Positions 34,494 through 43,469 of a DNA stretch of 64,000 bases are shown here, piece after piece (the first letter of the stretch is position 1; each line of letters starts with the position of its first letter). The notes under the pieces were generated by a model, which did not search any database, was not told the DNA's origin, and was given only the letters and a program-made list of their open reading frames with translations. Source of the stretch: Roseiarcus sp963842835. Its GTDB lineage: Bacteria; Pseudomonadota; Alphaproteobacteria; Rhizobiales; Beijerinckiaceae. Both the position numbers and the translations under genes were made by a program. The stretch is taken from contig CAWJIB010000009.1 of assembly GCA_963842835.1 (NCBI GenBank), positions 1,178,001 to 1,242,000 on the forward strand, written 5' to 3'.

Positions 34494-34769
34494 ATGAGTG
34501 AAGCGCTTCGACCGAGAGTGAAATACGTGATCGGTCCGGACGGCAGCCCGTTGACGATCGCGGATCTGCCGCCCCCATCGACCAAGCGTTGGGTCATTCG
34601 CCGCAAGGCCGAAGTCGTCGCCGCCGTGCGCGGCGGCCTCCTTTCGCTGGAGGAGGCGTGTTCCCGATACACCCTGACGGTCGACGAATTCCTGAGCTGG
34701 CAAGTCTCGATCGATCAATTCGGCCTCGCCGGCCTGCGCACGACGCGCATCCAGCAATACCGCCACTGA
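34494..34769 (+). CDS. sciP: CtrA inhibitor SciP (DUF1153)
   Basis: 91 residues, the normal length. Distinctive stretches are RVKYVIGPDGSPLTIADLPP, TKRWVIRRKAEVVAAVRGGL and a helix-turn-helix with LSLEEACSRYTLTVDEFLSW ending AGLRTTRIQQYR. SciP binds CtrA on DNA and blocks recruitment of RNA polymerase, limiting CtrA-dependent transcription in G1. It is one of the most conserved alphaproteobacterial cell-cycle regulators. Confidence 0.95.
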   Translation: MSEALRPRVKYVIGPDGSPLTIADLPPPSTKRWVIRRKAEVVAAVRGGLLSLEEACSRYTLTVDEFLSWQVSIDQFGLAGLRTTRIQQYRH

Positions 34770-34899
34770 CGGCCGGCAGGACGCTCGGCGCCGGGAAATC
34801 CGCGCTGCAATCGGCCCATCCTCGCCGCTAGCCGGCGGCCGAAAGCCGCTTTCGCCGCTCGACGGCGTCGTTCAGGCCGATCGCGCCGGCCGGACGGCG

Positions 34900-35799
34900 T
34901 CAAGCGCGACGCACATATTGGCGCCAATCGTGCGCCTCCTTGAATCCCAGCACTTCGCGCGCCTTGCGGTTCGACAGCGGCGCCTCGAATTTGTCCAGGG
35001 GGCGCGTCACCGGCACGTGCGGACAATGGCGCGCGAGGAAGTCGCGGGTCGGCGTATTGAGCGTGATCGTGTCGTTGACGGCGTTGAAGACCTGGAAGCC
35101 GAGGCCGTCCTTCTCCAGGCACAGATGCACGATCTCGCCGAGGTCGCGCGCGTCGATGTAGCTCCAGGCGTTGCGCTTGCGCATCATCGGATTGGCGAGG
35201 AACGCCTCGAACTGGCCGTACTCGTGCGGCTCGATGACGTTGCCGATGCGCAAGGCGTAGATGTCGGCCCCGTAGCGCATCGCGAAGGCGCGCGCGGTCT
35301 TCTCGTTGCAGACCTTGGACAGGCCGTAGCTGTCCATCGGATCGACGTCGTAGTCTTCCTCGAGCGGGAAACTGTGAAAGTCCTTGTCGCCTTCGGCGAA
35401 GCAGACGCCGTAGGTCGTTTCGCTCGAGGCAATGACGACCTTGCGCACGCCGAGCTTCATCGCCGCTTCGATCACGTTGTACGTGCTCATGACATTGGTG
35501 GCGAAGGTCGCATTGTCGGGCTGGATCAGCACGCGCGGGACCGCCGCGAAATGCACGACGGCGTCGGGCGCGCGCGGGACATGGCCGAGATCGAAACCCT
35601 CGAAGCCGAAATGGGTGCTCAGGGCGTTGAAGGCCTGGCCGCTGTCGGTGAGATCGGCGATCAAGGTGGGGACTCCGGGCAGGTCGAGCGGCTTCAGGTC
35701 AACGTTGAGGACATGATGGCCCTTGACGAGCAGATGGGCGACGGCGTGCCGACCGGCCTTGCCCGTTCCCCCGGTGAAGACGATGTGTTTCGCGGACAT
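34900..35799 (-). CDS. NAD-dependent sugar epimerase/dehydratase
   Basis: 299 residues from ATG 35799. Extended SDR: VFTGGTGKAGRHAVAHLL (GxxGxxG), VVHFAAVPRV, SSETTYG and the catalytic YGLSK (MDSYGLSKVCNEKTARAF). Later segments (YALRIGNVIEPHEYGQFEAF, YIDARDLGEIVHLCLEK) resemble nucleotide-sugar epimerases and uronate dehydrogenases. It is the last gene downstream of a CUT2-type sugar importer, 45 bp after the permease, so it probably acts on the imported sugar or sugar acid. Exact reaction unknown. Confidence 0.8.
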   Translation of the reverse strand: MSAKHIVFTGGTGKAGRHAVAHLLVKGHHVLNVDLKPLDLPGVPTLIADLTDSGQAFNALSTHFGFEGFDLGHVPRAPDAVVHFAAVPRVLIQPDNATFATNVMSTYNVIEAAMKLGVRKVVIASSETTYGVCFAEGDKDFHSFPLEEDYDVDPMDSYGLSKVCNEKTARAFAMRYGADIYALRIGNVIEPHEYGQFEAFLANPMMRKRNAWSYIDARDLGEIVHLCLEKDGLGFQVFNAVNDTITLNTPTRDFLARHCPHVPVTRPLDKFEAPLSNRKAREVLGFKEAHDWRQYVRRA

Positions 35800-35844
35800 G
35801 GTGTTTCTCAACTCCACTGACGAAAGTTGGCGACGGCCTTGCGG

Positions 35845-36843
35845 CTATTCGGCCTGGCTGAAATTCCTGATGCGATCGAACGTCACCGCGATGATGATGA
35901 AGCCGCCGACGAAGGTTCCCTGCCAGAAGGCGTTGATGCCGAGAAGGCTAAGGCTGTTGCGGATGACCTCGATCAAGGCCGAGCCGATCAGCGCGCCAAA
36001 CGCCGTGCCGATGCCGCCGGCCAGATTGGCGCCGCCGATGACCGCGGCGGCGATGACCTGCAGTTCCATGCCGGCGCCGAGATTGGTGGTGACCGCGCCG
36101 AGCCAACCGGTTTCGATAATGCCGGCGATGCCCGCCGAAAGCGACGAAATGACGTAGACCGCGACCTTGATCCGGCGAACCGGCACGCCGGTCAGGATCG
36201 CCGCCTTTTCATTGCCGCCGATGGAAAAGACATAGCGGCCAAATCGCGTCCAGCGCAAGGTGAAGCCGGCGATCAGCGCCAGCGCGACCATGTAGACGAC
36301 GGGGTTCGAAATTCCAAACAGCAGCGCGCCGCCGCCGAGAAAAAGCAACTTGTCCTGATCGGGGCCGAACTGGAACACGACGGTGTTGTTGGAGGCGACC
36401 ATGGCGAGCGAACGGGCGATCGACAGCATGCCGAGCGTGACCACGAACGGGGGAATGCCGAGATAGGCGATCAGCGCGCCGTTGATCGCGCCGATGATCA
36501 GCGCCGTTCCCAGCGACGCCGCGATTCCGACCTCGATGCTGTAGCCCGCGTGCATGACGACGGCGAGGATCATGCTGCAGAGGCAAAGCACCGATCCGAC
36601 CGAGAGATCGATGCCGCCGGTGATGATGACGATCGTCATGCCGAGCGCAATGACGGCGGTGAAGGTGAAATTGCGCGTTATGTTGAAGAGGTTGTTCGGG
36701 GTGGCGAAGGAATTTGTCGCGAAGGACAGAAACAGACACGCCAAGACGACCGCCAAAAAGACCCAGAACGCCTGGCGCGACGTCAGCCAGGAAAGCCAGT
36801 CGTTCTGGCGCTGTTGTGTCGGAACGTCCAAAGCGCTTGCCAT
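35845..36843 (-). CDS. CUT2 sugar ABC transporter permease (RbsC/FrcC type)
   Basis: 332 residues, 8-10 membrane helices. Family markers: MTIVIITGGIDLSVGSVLCL, GALIAYLGIPPFVVTLGMLS and GRYVFSIGGNEKAAILTGVP, the stretch that contacts the ATPase. As a homodimer it forms the channel for a monosaccharide across the inner membrane. It follows the ATPase gene on the same strand; the binding protein is encoded divergently. Confidence 0.9.
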   Translation of the reverse strand: MASALDVPTQQRQNDWLSWLTSRQAFWVFLAVVLACLFLSFATNSFATPNNLFNITRNFTFTAVIALGMTIVIITGGIDLSVGSVLCLCSMILAVVMHAGYSIEVGIAASLGTALIIGAINGALIAYLGIPPFVVTLGMLSIARSLAMVASNNTVVFQFGPDQDKLLFLGGGALLFGISNPVVYMVALALIAGFTLRWTRFGRYVFSIGGNEKAAILTGVPVRRIKVAVYVISSLSAGIAGIIETGWLGAVTTNLGAGMELQVIAAAVIGGANLAGGIGTAFGALIGSALIEVIRNSLSLLGINAFWQGTFVGGFIIIAVTFDRIRNFSQAE

Positions 36844-36887
36844 GGTCTGAGCCTTAAGTCGGTTGCGCGTCGTGCGCCGATCCGTCG

Positions 36888-37631
36888 TTAGAATGCGTTG
36901 TCGATGGCGCCGGTGATCAACCCCGTCACTTCCTCGGGCGAACTCGCCGCGATCGCCTTGTCGGCGACCTTGCGACCTCTGCGCAGGACGACGATGCGAT
37001 CGGCCACGCTGAAGACGTCCGGCATGCGGTGGCTGATCAGCACGATCGCGACACCGCGGTCGCGCAGGCGTTGAATGAGACTCAGCACTTCGGCGACCTG
37101 TCGCACCGAAATGGCCGCGGTCGGCTCGTCCATCAACACGATCTTGGCGTCGGAGAGACGCGTGCGGGCGATCGCGACGGCCTGACGTTGGCCGCCGGAC
37201 ATCTGCCGCACGAGATCGCGCGGCCGCGTCTCGGATTTCAGCTCGGTGAAGATTTCGGCGGCGCGCCGATACATCGTCGCGTAGTCGAGGACTTTGAACG
37301 GGCCGACGCCCTTGTGCTTTTCGCGGCCGAGAAAGACGTTGGCGGCGGCGGTCAGGTTGTCGCAGAGCGCGAGATCCTGATGGACGATCTCGATGCCGTG
37401 CTGGCGCGCTTCGACCGGACGGTGCATCACGAGTTCGGCTCCATCCATCCGGATGGCGCCGTGCGAGGGGCGGTAATTGCCGGCGATGATTTTCACCAGC
37501 GTGGATTTCCCCGCCCCATTGTCGCCCATCAGCCCGACGACCTGACCGGCCTCCAGCTTGATCGAAACGTCGTTGAGGGCGTGGATGGCGCCAAAATGCT
37601 TGGAGACGTTCTCCAATTCGAGGATCGCCAT
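36888..37631 (-). CDS. CUT2 sugar ABC transporter ATP-binding protein (single ABC, FrcA type)
   Basis: 247 residues from ATG 37631. One nucleotide-binding domain only: Walker A GDNGAGKSTLVKI, Q-loop region GIEIVHQDLALCDNL, signature QMSGGQRQAVAIAR, Walker B KIVLMDEPTA, switch His in LISHRMPD. RbsA-type ATPases have two fused ABC domains; the single form matches the rhizobial FrcA subgroup. It powers the permease next to it. Confidence 0.9.
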   Translation of the reverse strand: MAILELENVSKHFGAIHALNDVSIKLEAGQVVGLMGDNGAGKSTLVKIIAGNYRPSHGAIRMDGAELVMHRPVEARQHGIEIVHQDLALCDNLTAAANVFLGREKHKGVGPFKVLDYATMYRRAAEIFTELKSETRPRDLVRQMSGGQRQAVAIARTRLSDAKIVLMDEPTAAISVRQVAEVLSLIQRLRDRGVAIVLISHRMPDVFSVADRIVVLRRGRKVADKAIAASSPEEVTGLITGAIDNAF

Positions 37632-38118
37632 AGCTGCGCCCGACCTCCCGTTCGACGCGTCGAAATCGCGCATCTGCCAAATCGGCGCCGGATTTCCCGG
37701 ACCCGATCTTAGCGTGAGTTACCGAGCCCGCGTTGCGGCGTCAATGCTGTGGCGCATTTTGTACGATAATTGGATTGACGCTCTGCAATAACGCGGCTAG
37801 CCTCGAATGAGCTTTTGGGACCGCCAAGGCCGGAGCGGACGCGATCGTCGACGAATGCGGCGACAGCCAGTTACTTTCCTCGAATTCCGCGGACCATATC
37901 GGCCGAGCTTTCCCACGAGATTGTTTGACGAGATTGCGCGCCGACAGCCCGAATGGGCGCGAGCGCGCGTCATGAGGACGGATCGCCAAGGGTGCGTTCC
38001 GTCGGCTTGGGGGCCATGAACTCGCGGCTCGACCGCGGGCGCCACTCTGGGACTCGTCATTCGAAGAGCTTGGCGTTCCGCGAATTCTCGCGGGGACGCC
38101 AAACCTGGGAGGAAGGCA
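37632..38118. other. 487-bp divergent promoter region of the CUT2 importer
   Basis: No supported gene. It separates the ATPase-permease-epimerase unit (minus) from the binding-protein gene (plus). The only strong structure is the hairpin at 38070-38102. No clear LacI-type operator was seen. Confidence 0.45.
38070..38102 (+). other. Long hairpin just upstream of the binding-protein ribosome site
   Basis: TTGGCGT(T)CCGCGA pairs with TCGCGG(GG)ACGCCAA around ATTC, about 14 bp with one bulge. It ends four bases before GGGAGGAAGG. A 5' mRNA stabiliser or a dyad operator near the start are both possible. Confidence 0.5.
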
Positions 38119-39111
38119 ATGAAGAAGGTCGCATTCGCGTTGGCCGCCGCGGCGCTCGCTCTGTCGGCGAGTTCAGCCTTGGCGCAAAAGAAGCAACTCG
38201 TCATCATCGTCAAGGGCCTCGACAATCCGTTCTTCGAGGCGATCCACCAAGGCTGCGAGAAGTGGAACAAGGAGAACGCCAGTTCGCCTTACAGCTGCTT
38301 CTACACAGGCCCGGCGTCTACATCAGACGAAGCCGGCGAGGCGCAGATCGTCGGCGACATCCTCGGCAAGTCCGACACGGCGGCCGTCGCGATTTCCCCC
38401 TCGAACGCGCCGCTGATCGCCAATGCGATCAAGGCCGCCAACCCGAAAATTCCGATCATGACGGTCGACGCCGACCTCAAGAAAGAGGATTCGGCGCTGC
38501 GCAAGACCTATCTGGGCACCGACAACTATCTCATGGGCTTCAGGCTCGGGGAGTATCTGAAGAAGGCCCAGCCGAAGGGCGGCACGGTCTGCCTCATCGA
38601 AGGCAACGCCGCCGCGGACAATATTCTGCGCCGCGCGTCCGGCACGCGTGACTCGCTGTCAGGCAAGAAAGGCCTCGACATGCTGAAGGGCGAGGGCGGC
38701 TGGACCGAGATCGCGGGCTGCCCGGTCTTCACCAATGACGACGGCCCGAAGGGCGTGCAGGCGATGTCCGACATTCTGACGGCCAATCCGAAGCTCGACG
38801 CCTTCGTGATCGAGGGCGGCTGGCCGCTGTTCGGCGCGCCGCAGCCCTATCGGCAACTCACCGATCAGTACAAGAAGCAGATCGCGGACAAGTCGCTGGT
38901 GATCGTCGCCGCCGACACGATCGGCGACGAAGTCCCGCTGGCTAAGGAAGGCCGCGTCGAAGCGCTGGTCGGCCAGCGTCCGTTCGAGATGGGATACAAG
39001 GCGCCGACGGTCATGATCGACCTGATCGAAGGCAAGAAGGTCGCCGATCCCGTCTTCACCGGCCTCGACGAGTGCACCAAGGCGACGGCGGACACCTGCA
39101 TCCAGAAATAA
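38119..39111 (+). CDS. Periplasmic sugar-binding protein of the CUT2 importer
   Basis: 330 residues, ATG 38119 with GGGAGGAAGG upstream. Signal peptide to about residue 22 (ALALSASSALAQ). Periplasmic-binding fold type 1 (peripla_BP_4): VIIVKGLDNPFFEAIHQGCE, AVAISPSNAPLIANAIKAAN, PIMTVDADLKKEDS and GTDNYLMGFRLGEYLKKAQP. It delivers the sugar to the permease. Read divergently from the ATPase and permease and followed by its own terminator, allowing high expression. The sugar cannot be named. Confidence 0.9.
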   Translation: MKKVAFALAAAALALSASSALAQKKQLVIIVKGLDNPFFEAIHQGCEKWNKENASSPYSCFYTGPASTSDEAGEAQIVGDILGKSDTAAVAISPSNAPLIANAIKAANPKIPIMTVDADLKKEDSALRKTYLGTDNYLMGFRLGEYLKKAQPKGGTVCLIEGNAAADNILRRASGTRDSLSGKKGLDMLKGEGGWTEIAGCPVFTNDDGPKGVQAMSDILTANPKLDAFVIEGGWPLFGAPQPYRQLTDQYKKQIADKSLVIVAADTIGDEVPLAKEGRVEALVGQRPFEMGYKAPTVMIDLIEGKKVADPVFTGLDECTKATADTCIQK

Positions 39112-39153
39112 TTGGCCTCCGACGCCGCTTTCGTCTCGGCGCGAGATCGAATA

Positions 39154-39181
39154 GGAGGCGCTTCGGCGCCTCCTTGTTTTT
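39154..39181 (+). terminator. Rho-independent terminator after the sugar-binding protein gene
   Basis: Eight-base stem GGAGGCGC/GCGCCTCC with a TTCG tetraloop, then TTGTTTTT; 43 bp after the stop codon. Confidence 0.9.
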
Positions 39182-39242
39182 GCCGATCCTCGCGCCGACG
39201 CCAAGCGTTAAGAAGCGGGCGTGAAGCTTTGGAGCCCATCTC

Positions 39243-40319
39243 ATGCGGCGCTATCGACTTGCGGTCATTCCTGGCGACGGCATCGGCAAGGAAGTCATTC
39301 CCGCCGGCGTCGAAGTTCTCGCGGCGCTCGCGCAGCGCGAGCGTGGGTTTGAATTCAGCTTCGACCATTTTGACTGGGGATGCGACTATTATCGCGCCAC
39401 CGGCTTGATGATGCCGCATGACGGCCGCGAGCAGATCAAGAACCACGACGCGATCTATTTCGGCGCAGTCGGCGCGCCGGACGTCGCCGATCACATCAGC
39501 CTCTGGGGCCTGCGCCTCGCGATCTGCCAGCCGTTCGACCAATACGCCAATGTCCGTCCGACGCGTGTCCTGCCGGGGATCGTCAGCCCGCTGCGCCACG
39601 TGAGCGGTCCCGAACTCGACTGGGTGATCGTGCGCGAGAATTCGGAGGGCGAATATTCGGGCGTCGGCGGACGCGTGCATCAGGGCCTGCCGATCGAAGT
39701 CGCCACCGACGTGTCGATCATGACGCGGGCCGGCGTCGAGCGGATTTTCCGTTTCGCCTTCGCGCTGGCGCGCTCGCGCCCGCGCAAATTGCTCACCATA
39801 GTGACCAAGTCGAACGCGCAGCGTCACGCCATGGTGATGTGGGACGAGATCGGCGCCGAAGTGTCGCGCGAATTCGCCGACGTCGCATGGGACAAGATGT
39901 TGGTCGACGCAATGACCATGCGTATGACGATCAAGCCGGCGAGCCTCGATACGATCGTCGCGTCGAACCTGCATGCCGACATTCTGTCCGATCTCGCGGC
40001 CGCGCTCGCCGGCTCGCTCGGAATCGCGCCGACCGCCAATCTCAACCCGGAACGCCAGTTCCCCTCGATGTTCGAGCCCATTCACGGGTCGGCGTTCGAT
40101 ATCGCCGGCAAGGGGATCGCCAATCCGATCGGCTCGTTCTGGGCCGGGGCGATGATGCTCGAACATCTCGGCGAAAAGGCCGCGGCGGACCGCTTGATGC
40201 GCGCGATCGAGCGCGTCGCCGCGGACCCTTCGCTGCACACGCCCGACCTCGGCGGGGCGGCGACGACGCGCGCGGTGACCGACGCGGCGATCGCAGCGAT
40301 CCGCGGCGAAAACGCTTAG
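39243..40319 (+). CDS. ttuC: Tartrate dehydrogenase/decarboxylase-type oxidoreductase
   Basis: 358 residues. Isopropylmalate/isocitrate-dehydrogenase fold: VIPGDGIGKEVIPAG, FGAVGAPDVADHISLWGLRL, the substrate-binding VRENSEGEYSGVGG, MTRAGVERIFRFAFALA, and KPASLDTIVASNLHADILSD with metal-binding Asp residues. The DHISLWGLRL variant is typical of tartrate dehydrogenase/D-malate decarboxylating enzymes (TtuC/YeaU/DmlA), which act on tartrate, D-malate or meso-tartrate with NAD and Mn2+. Position after the importer may be coincidental, given the terminator between them. Confidence 0.88.
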   Translation: MRRYRLAVIPGDGIGKEVIPAGVEVLAALAQRERGFEFSFDHFDWGCDYYRATGLMMPHDGREQIKNHDAIYFGAVGAPDVADHISLWGLRLAICQPFDQYANVRPTRVLPGIVSPLRHVSGPELDWVIVRENSEGEYSGVGGRVHQGLPIEVATDVSIMTRAGVERIFRFAFALARSRPRKLLTIVTKSNAQRHAMVMWDEIGAEVSREFADVAWDKMLVDAMTMRMTIKPASLDTIVASNLHADILSDLAAALAGSLGIAPTANLNPERQFPSMFEPIHGSAFDIAGKGIANPIGSFWAGAMMLEHLGEKAAADRLMRAIERVAADPSLHTPDLGGAATTRAVTDAAIAAIRGENA

Positions 40320-40498
40320 CCCGTGGCGCCGTTCGGCGACCCTCATATCTTCGGGCGGCTCTTCGCATTTTTCCGACATCGGAACGCTCCGGCCGCGCGG
40401 GGCCGTTTCGCCGGTTTGCCGATTTGGGTTTCCCGTCGCCGACATATAGTCTGCCTCAACTCGCCGTCAGCGAAGCCCTTTTCCCCAGGTCACGCCCA

Positions 40499-41818
40499 TT
40501 GAAAGTGAAGGCGCCGCCACCCCCTGATGAAATCGGCGGTCTTCGACGTTCGAGCGCGTTACGGACCGCGTGGGAGCGCCTGAAGGAGCATCCTCTGTCC
40601 CGGCTCGGGCCGGGTCTGATCACCGGGGTCGCCGACGACGATCCGAGCGGCATCGCCACCTACTCCCAGGCGGGCGCGCAGTATGGCTTCGATATGCTCT
40701 GGACCATGCCGCTGGCCTTTCCCTTGATGGCGGCGATTCAATCCATTTGCGCGCGGATCGGCCGGGTCACCGGAAAGGGCCTCGCCGCCAACATCAAGGC
40801 GACGTTCCCGCCGATCGTTTTGCGGAGCGTCGTGCTGTTGCTGCTGGTCGCCAACACCTGCAACATCGCCGCCGATATCGCGGCCATGGGAGAAGTCGGA
40901 GAACTCGTCGTCGGCGTCGACCGGCGCCTCATGACGGTGTTCTTCGTGTTGTTGTCTCTGCTGTTGCAGGTGTTCGTCCCCTACCACCGCTACGTCTCTT
41001 ACCTGAAGTGGTTGACTCTTTCGCTGCTCGCCTACGTCGCGGTGCTGTTCACGGTCCATGTTCCCTGGGGCCAGGTGGCGCTTCGCACGATCTGGCCGCG
41101 ATTCACGCTCAATGCCGACGCCGCCACGGTGGTGGTCGGCGTCTTCGGCACGACGATCAGCCCCTATCTGTTCTTCTGGCAGGCGTCGGAGGAGATCGAG
41201 GACATGCGAGGCGCGCCGCCGCTCGTGCTCGACGCCGACAGAGCCGGCCCGGAGTTGCGGCGGATCCGCTGGGACACCTGGAGCGGCATGTTCTATTCCG
41301 ACATCGTCGCCTATTTCATCATCCTGGCGACCGCGGTCACGCTCAACGCGGCGGGGATCACCGACATCAACACGGCCGCGCAGGCCGCGAGCGCGCTGCG
41401 GCCTTTGGCGGGCGATTTCGCCTATCTGCTCTTCGCGCTCGGCATACTCGGCGTCGGTCTCATCGGCGTGCCCGTGCTCGCCGGCTCCGGCGCCTATGCG
41501 CTGTGCGAGGCCATGGGCTGGAAATGGGGCCTCGAACGCAAGTCGACGGACGCGCGCGGGTTCTATGGCGTCATCGCCGTCAGCGTGCTCGCCGGCCTCG
41601 CCATCCTCTATTCGCCGATCAGTCCGATGAAGGCGCTTTTCTGGAGCGCGGTGTTGAATGGAATCGTGGCGGCCCCGATCATGGCGGTCATAATTGTTAT
41701 GGCCTCGAAAAAGTCGGTGATGGGCCCTTACACCGCGAGCGGGTCGCTCGTCGTCCTCGGCTGGATCGGCGCCGCGATCATGGGCGCGGCGGCCGTCTGG
41801 ATGTTCATCCCGCGATAG
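40499..41818 (+). CDS. NRAMP-related divalent-metal transporter, divergent motifs
   Basis: 439 residues from TTG 40499 (AGGT nine bases upstream); GTG 40505 is nearly as good. About 11 membrane helices. The first helix reads GVADDDPSGIATYSQAGAQY, equivalent to the NRAMP DPGN region, and helix 6 reads TTISPYLFFWQASEE where classical NRAMP has M-P-H. Thus both the Asn of DPGN and the metal-binding Met are absent. It may belong to the NRAMP-related group that prefers Mg2+ or other hard ions, or to a yet different branch. Inner membrane. Confidence 0.8.
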   Translation: MKVKAPPPPDEIGGLRRSSALRTAWERLKEHPLSRLGPGLITGVADDDPSGIATYSQAGAQYGFDMLWTMPLAFPLMAAIQSICARIGRVTGKGLAANIKATFPPIVLRSVVLLLLVANTCNIAADIAAMGEVGELVVGVDRRLMTVFFVLLSLLLQVFVPYHRYVSYLKWLTLSLLAYVAVLFTVHVPWGQVALRTIWPRFTLNADAATVVVGVFGTTISPYLFFWQASEEIEDMRGAPPLVLDADRAGPELRRIRWDTWSGMFYSDIVAYFIILATAVTLNAAGITDINTAAQAASALRPLAGDFAYLLFALGILGVGLIGVPVLAGSGAYALCEAMGWKWGLERKSTDARGFYGVIAVSVLAGLAILYSPISPMKALFWSAVLNGIVAAPIMAVIIVMASKKSVMGPYTASGSLVVLGWIGAAIMGAAAVWMFIPR

Positions 41819-41847
41819 AGCGCGATACGAGCCTGGAGGAACCCGCG

Positions 41848-43458
41848 TCAGATCTTCGCCGCCGCGAGCGGCGGCCGGCCGAGGATCATGTCGGCGGCCT
41901 TTTCCGCGACCATGATCGTCGGCGCGTTGGTGTTGCAGGACGGCACGAACGGCATCACCGAGGCGTCGACGACGCGCAAGCCGTCGAGCCCGCGCAGGCG
42001 CAGATCGGGAGTCGTCGCCGCGCCCTCGCCGCTCCCCATCGCGCAGGTTCCCACGGGGTGGTGGTCGGTCTTGCACGACCGATACGCGTACTGCGCGAGC
42101 TCTTCGTCGCTTTCGAGCCCGGGGCCGGGCAGGCGCTCGGCGAGCACAAAGGGTTTGAGCGCGGGCTGGCGCATGATTTCGCGCGCCAGCCGCAGCCCCT
42201 TCAGCGCGCACTGGCGGTCGTAAGGGTCGGCCCAGTAGTTGGGATCGATCAGCGGCGCGGCGGCCGGATCGGCGCTGGCGAGGCGCACCGTGCCGCGCGA
42301 GCGCGGGCGCAGAAAAGCGGAATTGAGCGTGACGCCGGGATTGCGCATCTGCGCGACGCCCGCCTCGATCCCCGTGCCGAGGCCGAGATGGAACTGGATG
42401 TCCGGCGAGCGCGCGTCGGGATCGGCGTACCAGAAGCCGCCGGTCTCGAACAAGGTCGAGGTCACCGGGCCGGTCTTGAACAGCAGATATTGCATCCCCG
42501 CCCAAATCGTGCGGTGCAATCGCGCCACGCGGTCATAGGTGTGATCGCCCGTGCATTCCGCGATGACGTAGAGATCGAGATGGTCCTGCAGATTGCCGCC
42601 GACGCCAGGAAGGTCGTGCACGACGGCGACGCCTGCCTTGCGCAGCGCATCGGCCGGTCCGATCCCCGAGAGTTGCAGCAGACGCGGCGAGCCGATGGCG
42701 CCGCAGGAAACGATGACCTCGCGCTCGGCGCGGATCGTCTCGATGCGGCCTGCGCGTCCGGCGACGCTCACGCCGACGGCGCGGCCGTTCTCGACCACTA
42801 CCTTGAGCGCGTGTGCGCCCGTTCGCACGGTCAGATTGCGACGCCCGCGAGCGGGCCTGAGAAACGCCGAGGACGCGGAACTGCGGATCGCGTCGCGCGT
42901 GGTGAGCTGGTAATGCCCGATGCCGTCCTGGACGGCGCCGTTGAAATCGTCGTTGAAGGGAATGCCCGCCTCCTGCGCGGCGCGCACGAACGCGAAGCTG
43001 ATCGGCACGGGATTGACGGGATAGGAGACGCCGAGCGGCCCGCCATAGGAATGATAGGCGTTGACGAGCCGCTGGTTGTCCTCGGAGCGCTTGAAATAGG
43101 GCAGGACTTCCTTGTAGCTCCAGCCCGGGCAGCCGGCTTCCGAGACCCAGGCGTCGTAATCCCTGGCGTTGCCGCGGGTATAGAGCTGCGCGTTGATCGT
43201 CGAGCCGCCGCCGATGATCTTGGCTTGGGTGTACCAGATCACGCGGCCGTCGAGATGCTTCTGCGGCACGGTGCTCCAGCCCCAGCTCGCCACCCCCTTG
43301 GTCATCTTGGCGAAGCCGGCCGGCATCTTGAACAGCGGATTCCAATCGCCGCCGCCCGCCTCGAGCAGCAGCACGTTGATCGTCGGGTCTTCGCTCAGCC
43401 GGCCGGCGAGAACGCAGCCGGCCGGACCGCCGCCGACGATGACGTAGTCGTAGCCCAT
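41848..43458 (-). CDS. GMC oxidoreductase, choline-dehydrogenase-like
   Basis: 536 residues from ATG 43458. FAD-binding YVIVGGGPAGCVLAGRLSED, IGGGSTINAQLYTRGNARDY (GMC signature 1), CGAIGSPRLLQLSGIGP (signature 2), and the C-terminal catalytic pair in DHHPVGTCAMG and SCNTNAPTIMVAEKAADMIL. The family oxidises primary alcohols to aldehydes. It ends the LacI-controlled run and follows a second, different GMC gene by 11 bp. With the downstream aldehyde dehydrogenase a two-step alcohol-to-acid oxidation is plausible. Confidence 0.9.
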   Translation of the reverse strand: MGYDYVIVGGGPAGCVLAGRLSEDPTINVLLLEAGGGDWNPLFKMPAGFAKMTKGVASWGWSTVPQKHLDGRVIWYTQAKIIGGGSTINAQLYTRGNARDYDAWVSEAGCPGWSYKEVLPYFKRSEDNQRLVNAYHSYGGPLGVSYPVNPVPISFAFVRAAQEAGIPFNDDFNGAVQDGIGHYQLTTRDAIRSSASSAFLRPARGRRNLTVRTGAHALKVVVENGRAVGVSVAGRAGRIETIRAEREVIVSCGAIGSPRLLQLSGIGPADALRKAGVAVVHDLPGVGGNLQDHLDLYVIAECTGDHTYDRVARLHRTIWAGMQYLLFKTGPVTSTLFETGGFWYADPDARSPDIQFHLGLGTGIEAGVAQMRNPGVTLNSAFLRPRSRGTVRLASADPAAAPLIDPNYWADPYDRQCALKGLRLAREIMRQPALKPFVLAERLPGPGLESDEELAQYAYRSCKTDHHPVGTCAMGSGEGAATTPDLRLRGLDGLRVVDASVMPFVPSCNTNAPTIMVAEKAADMILGRPPLAAAKI

Positions 43459-43469
43459 GGGTCCCGTCC

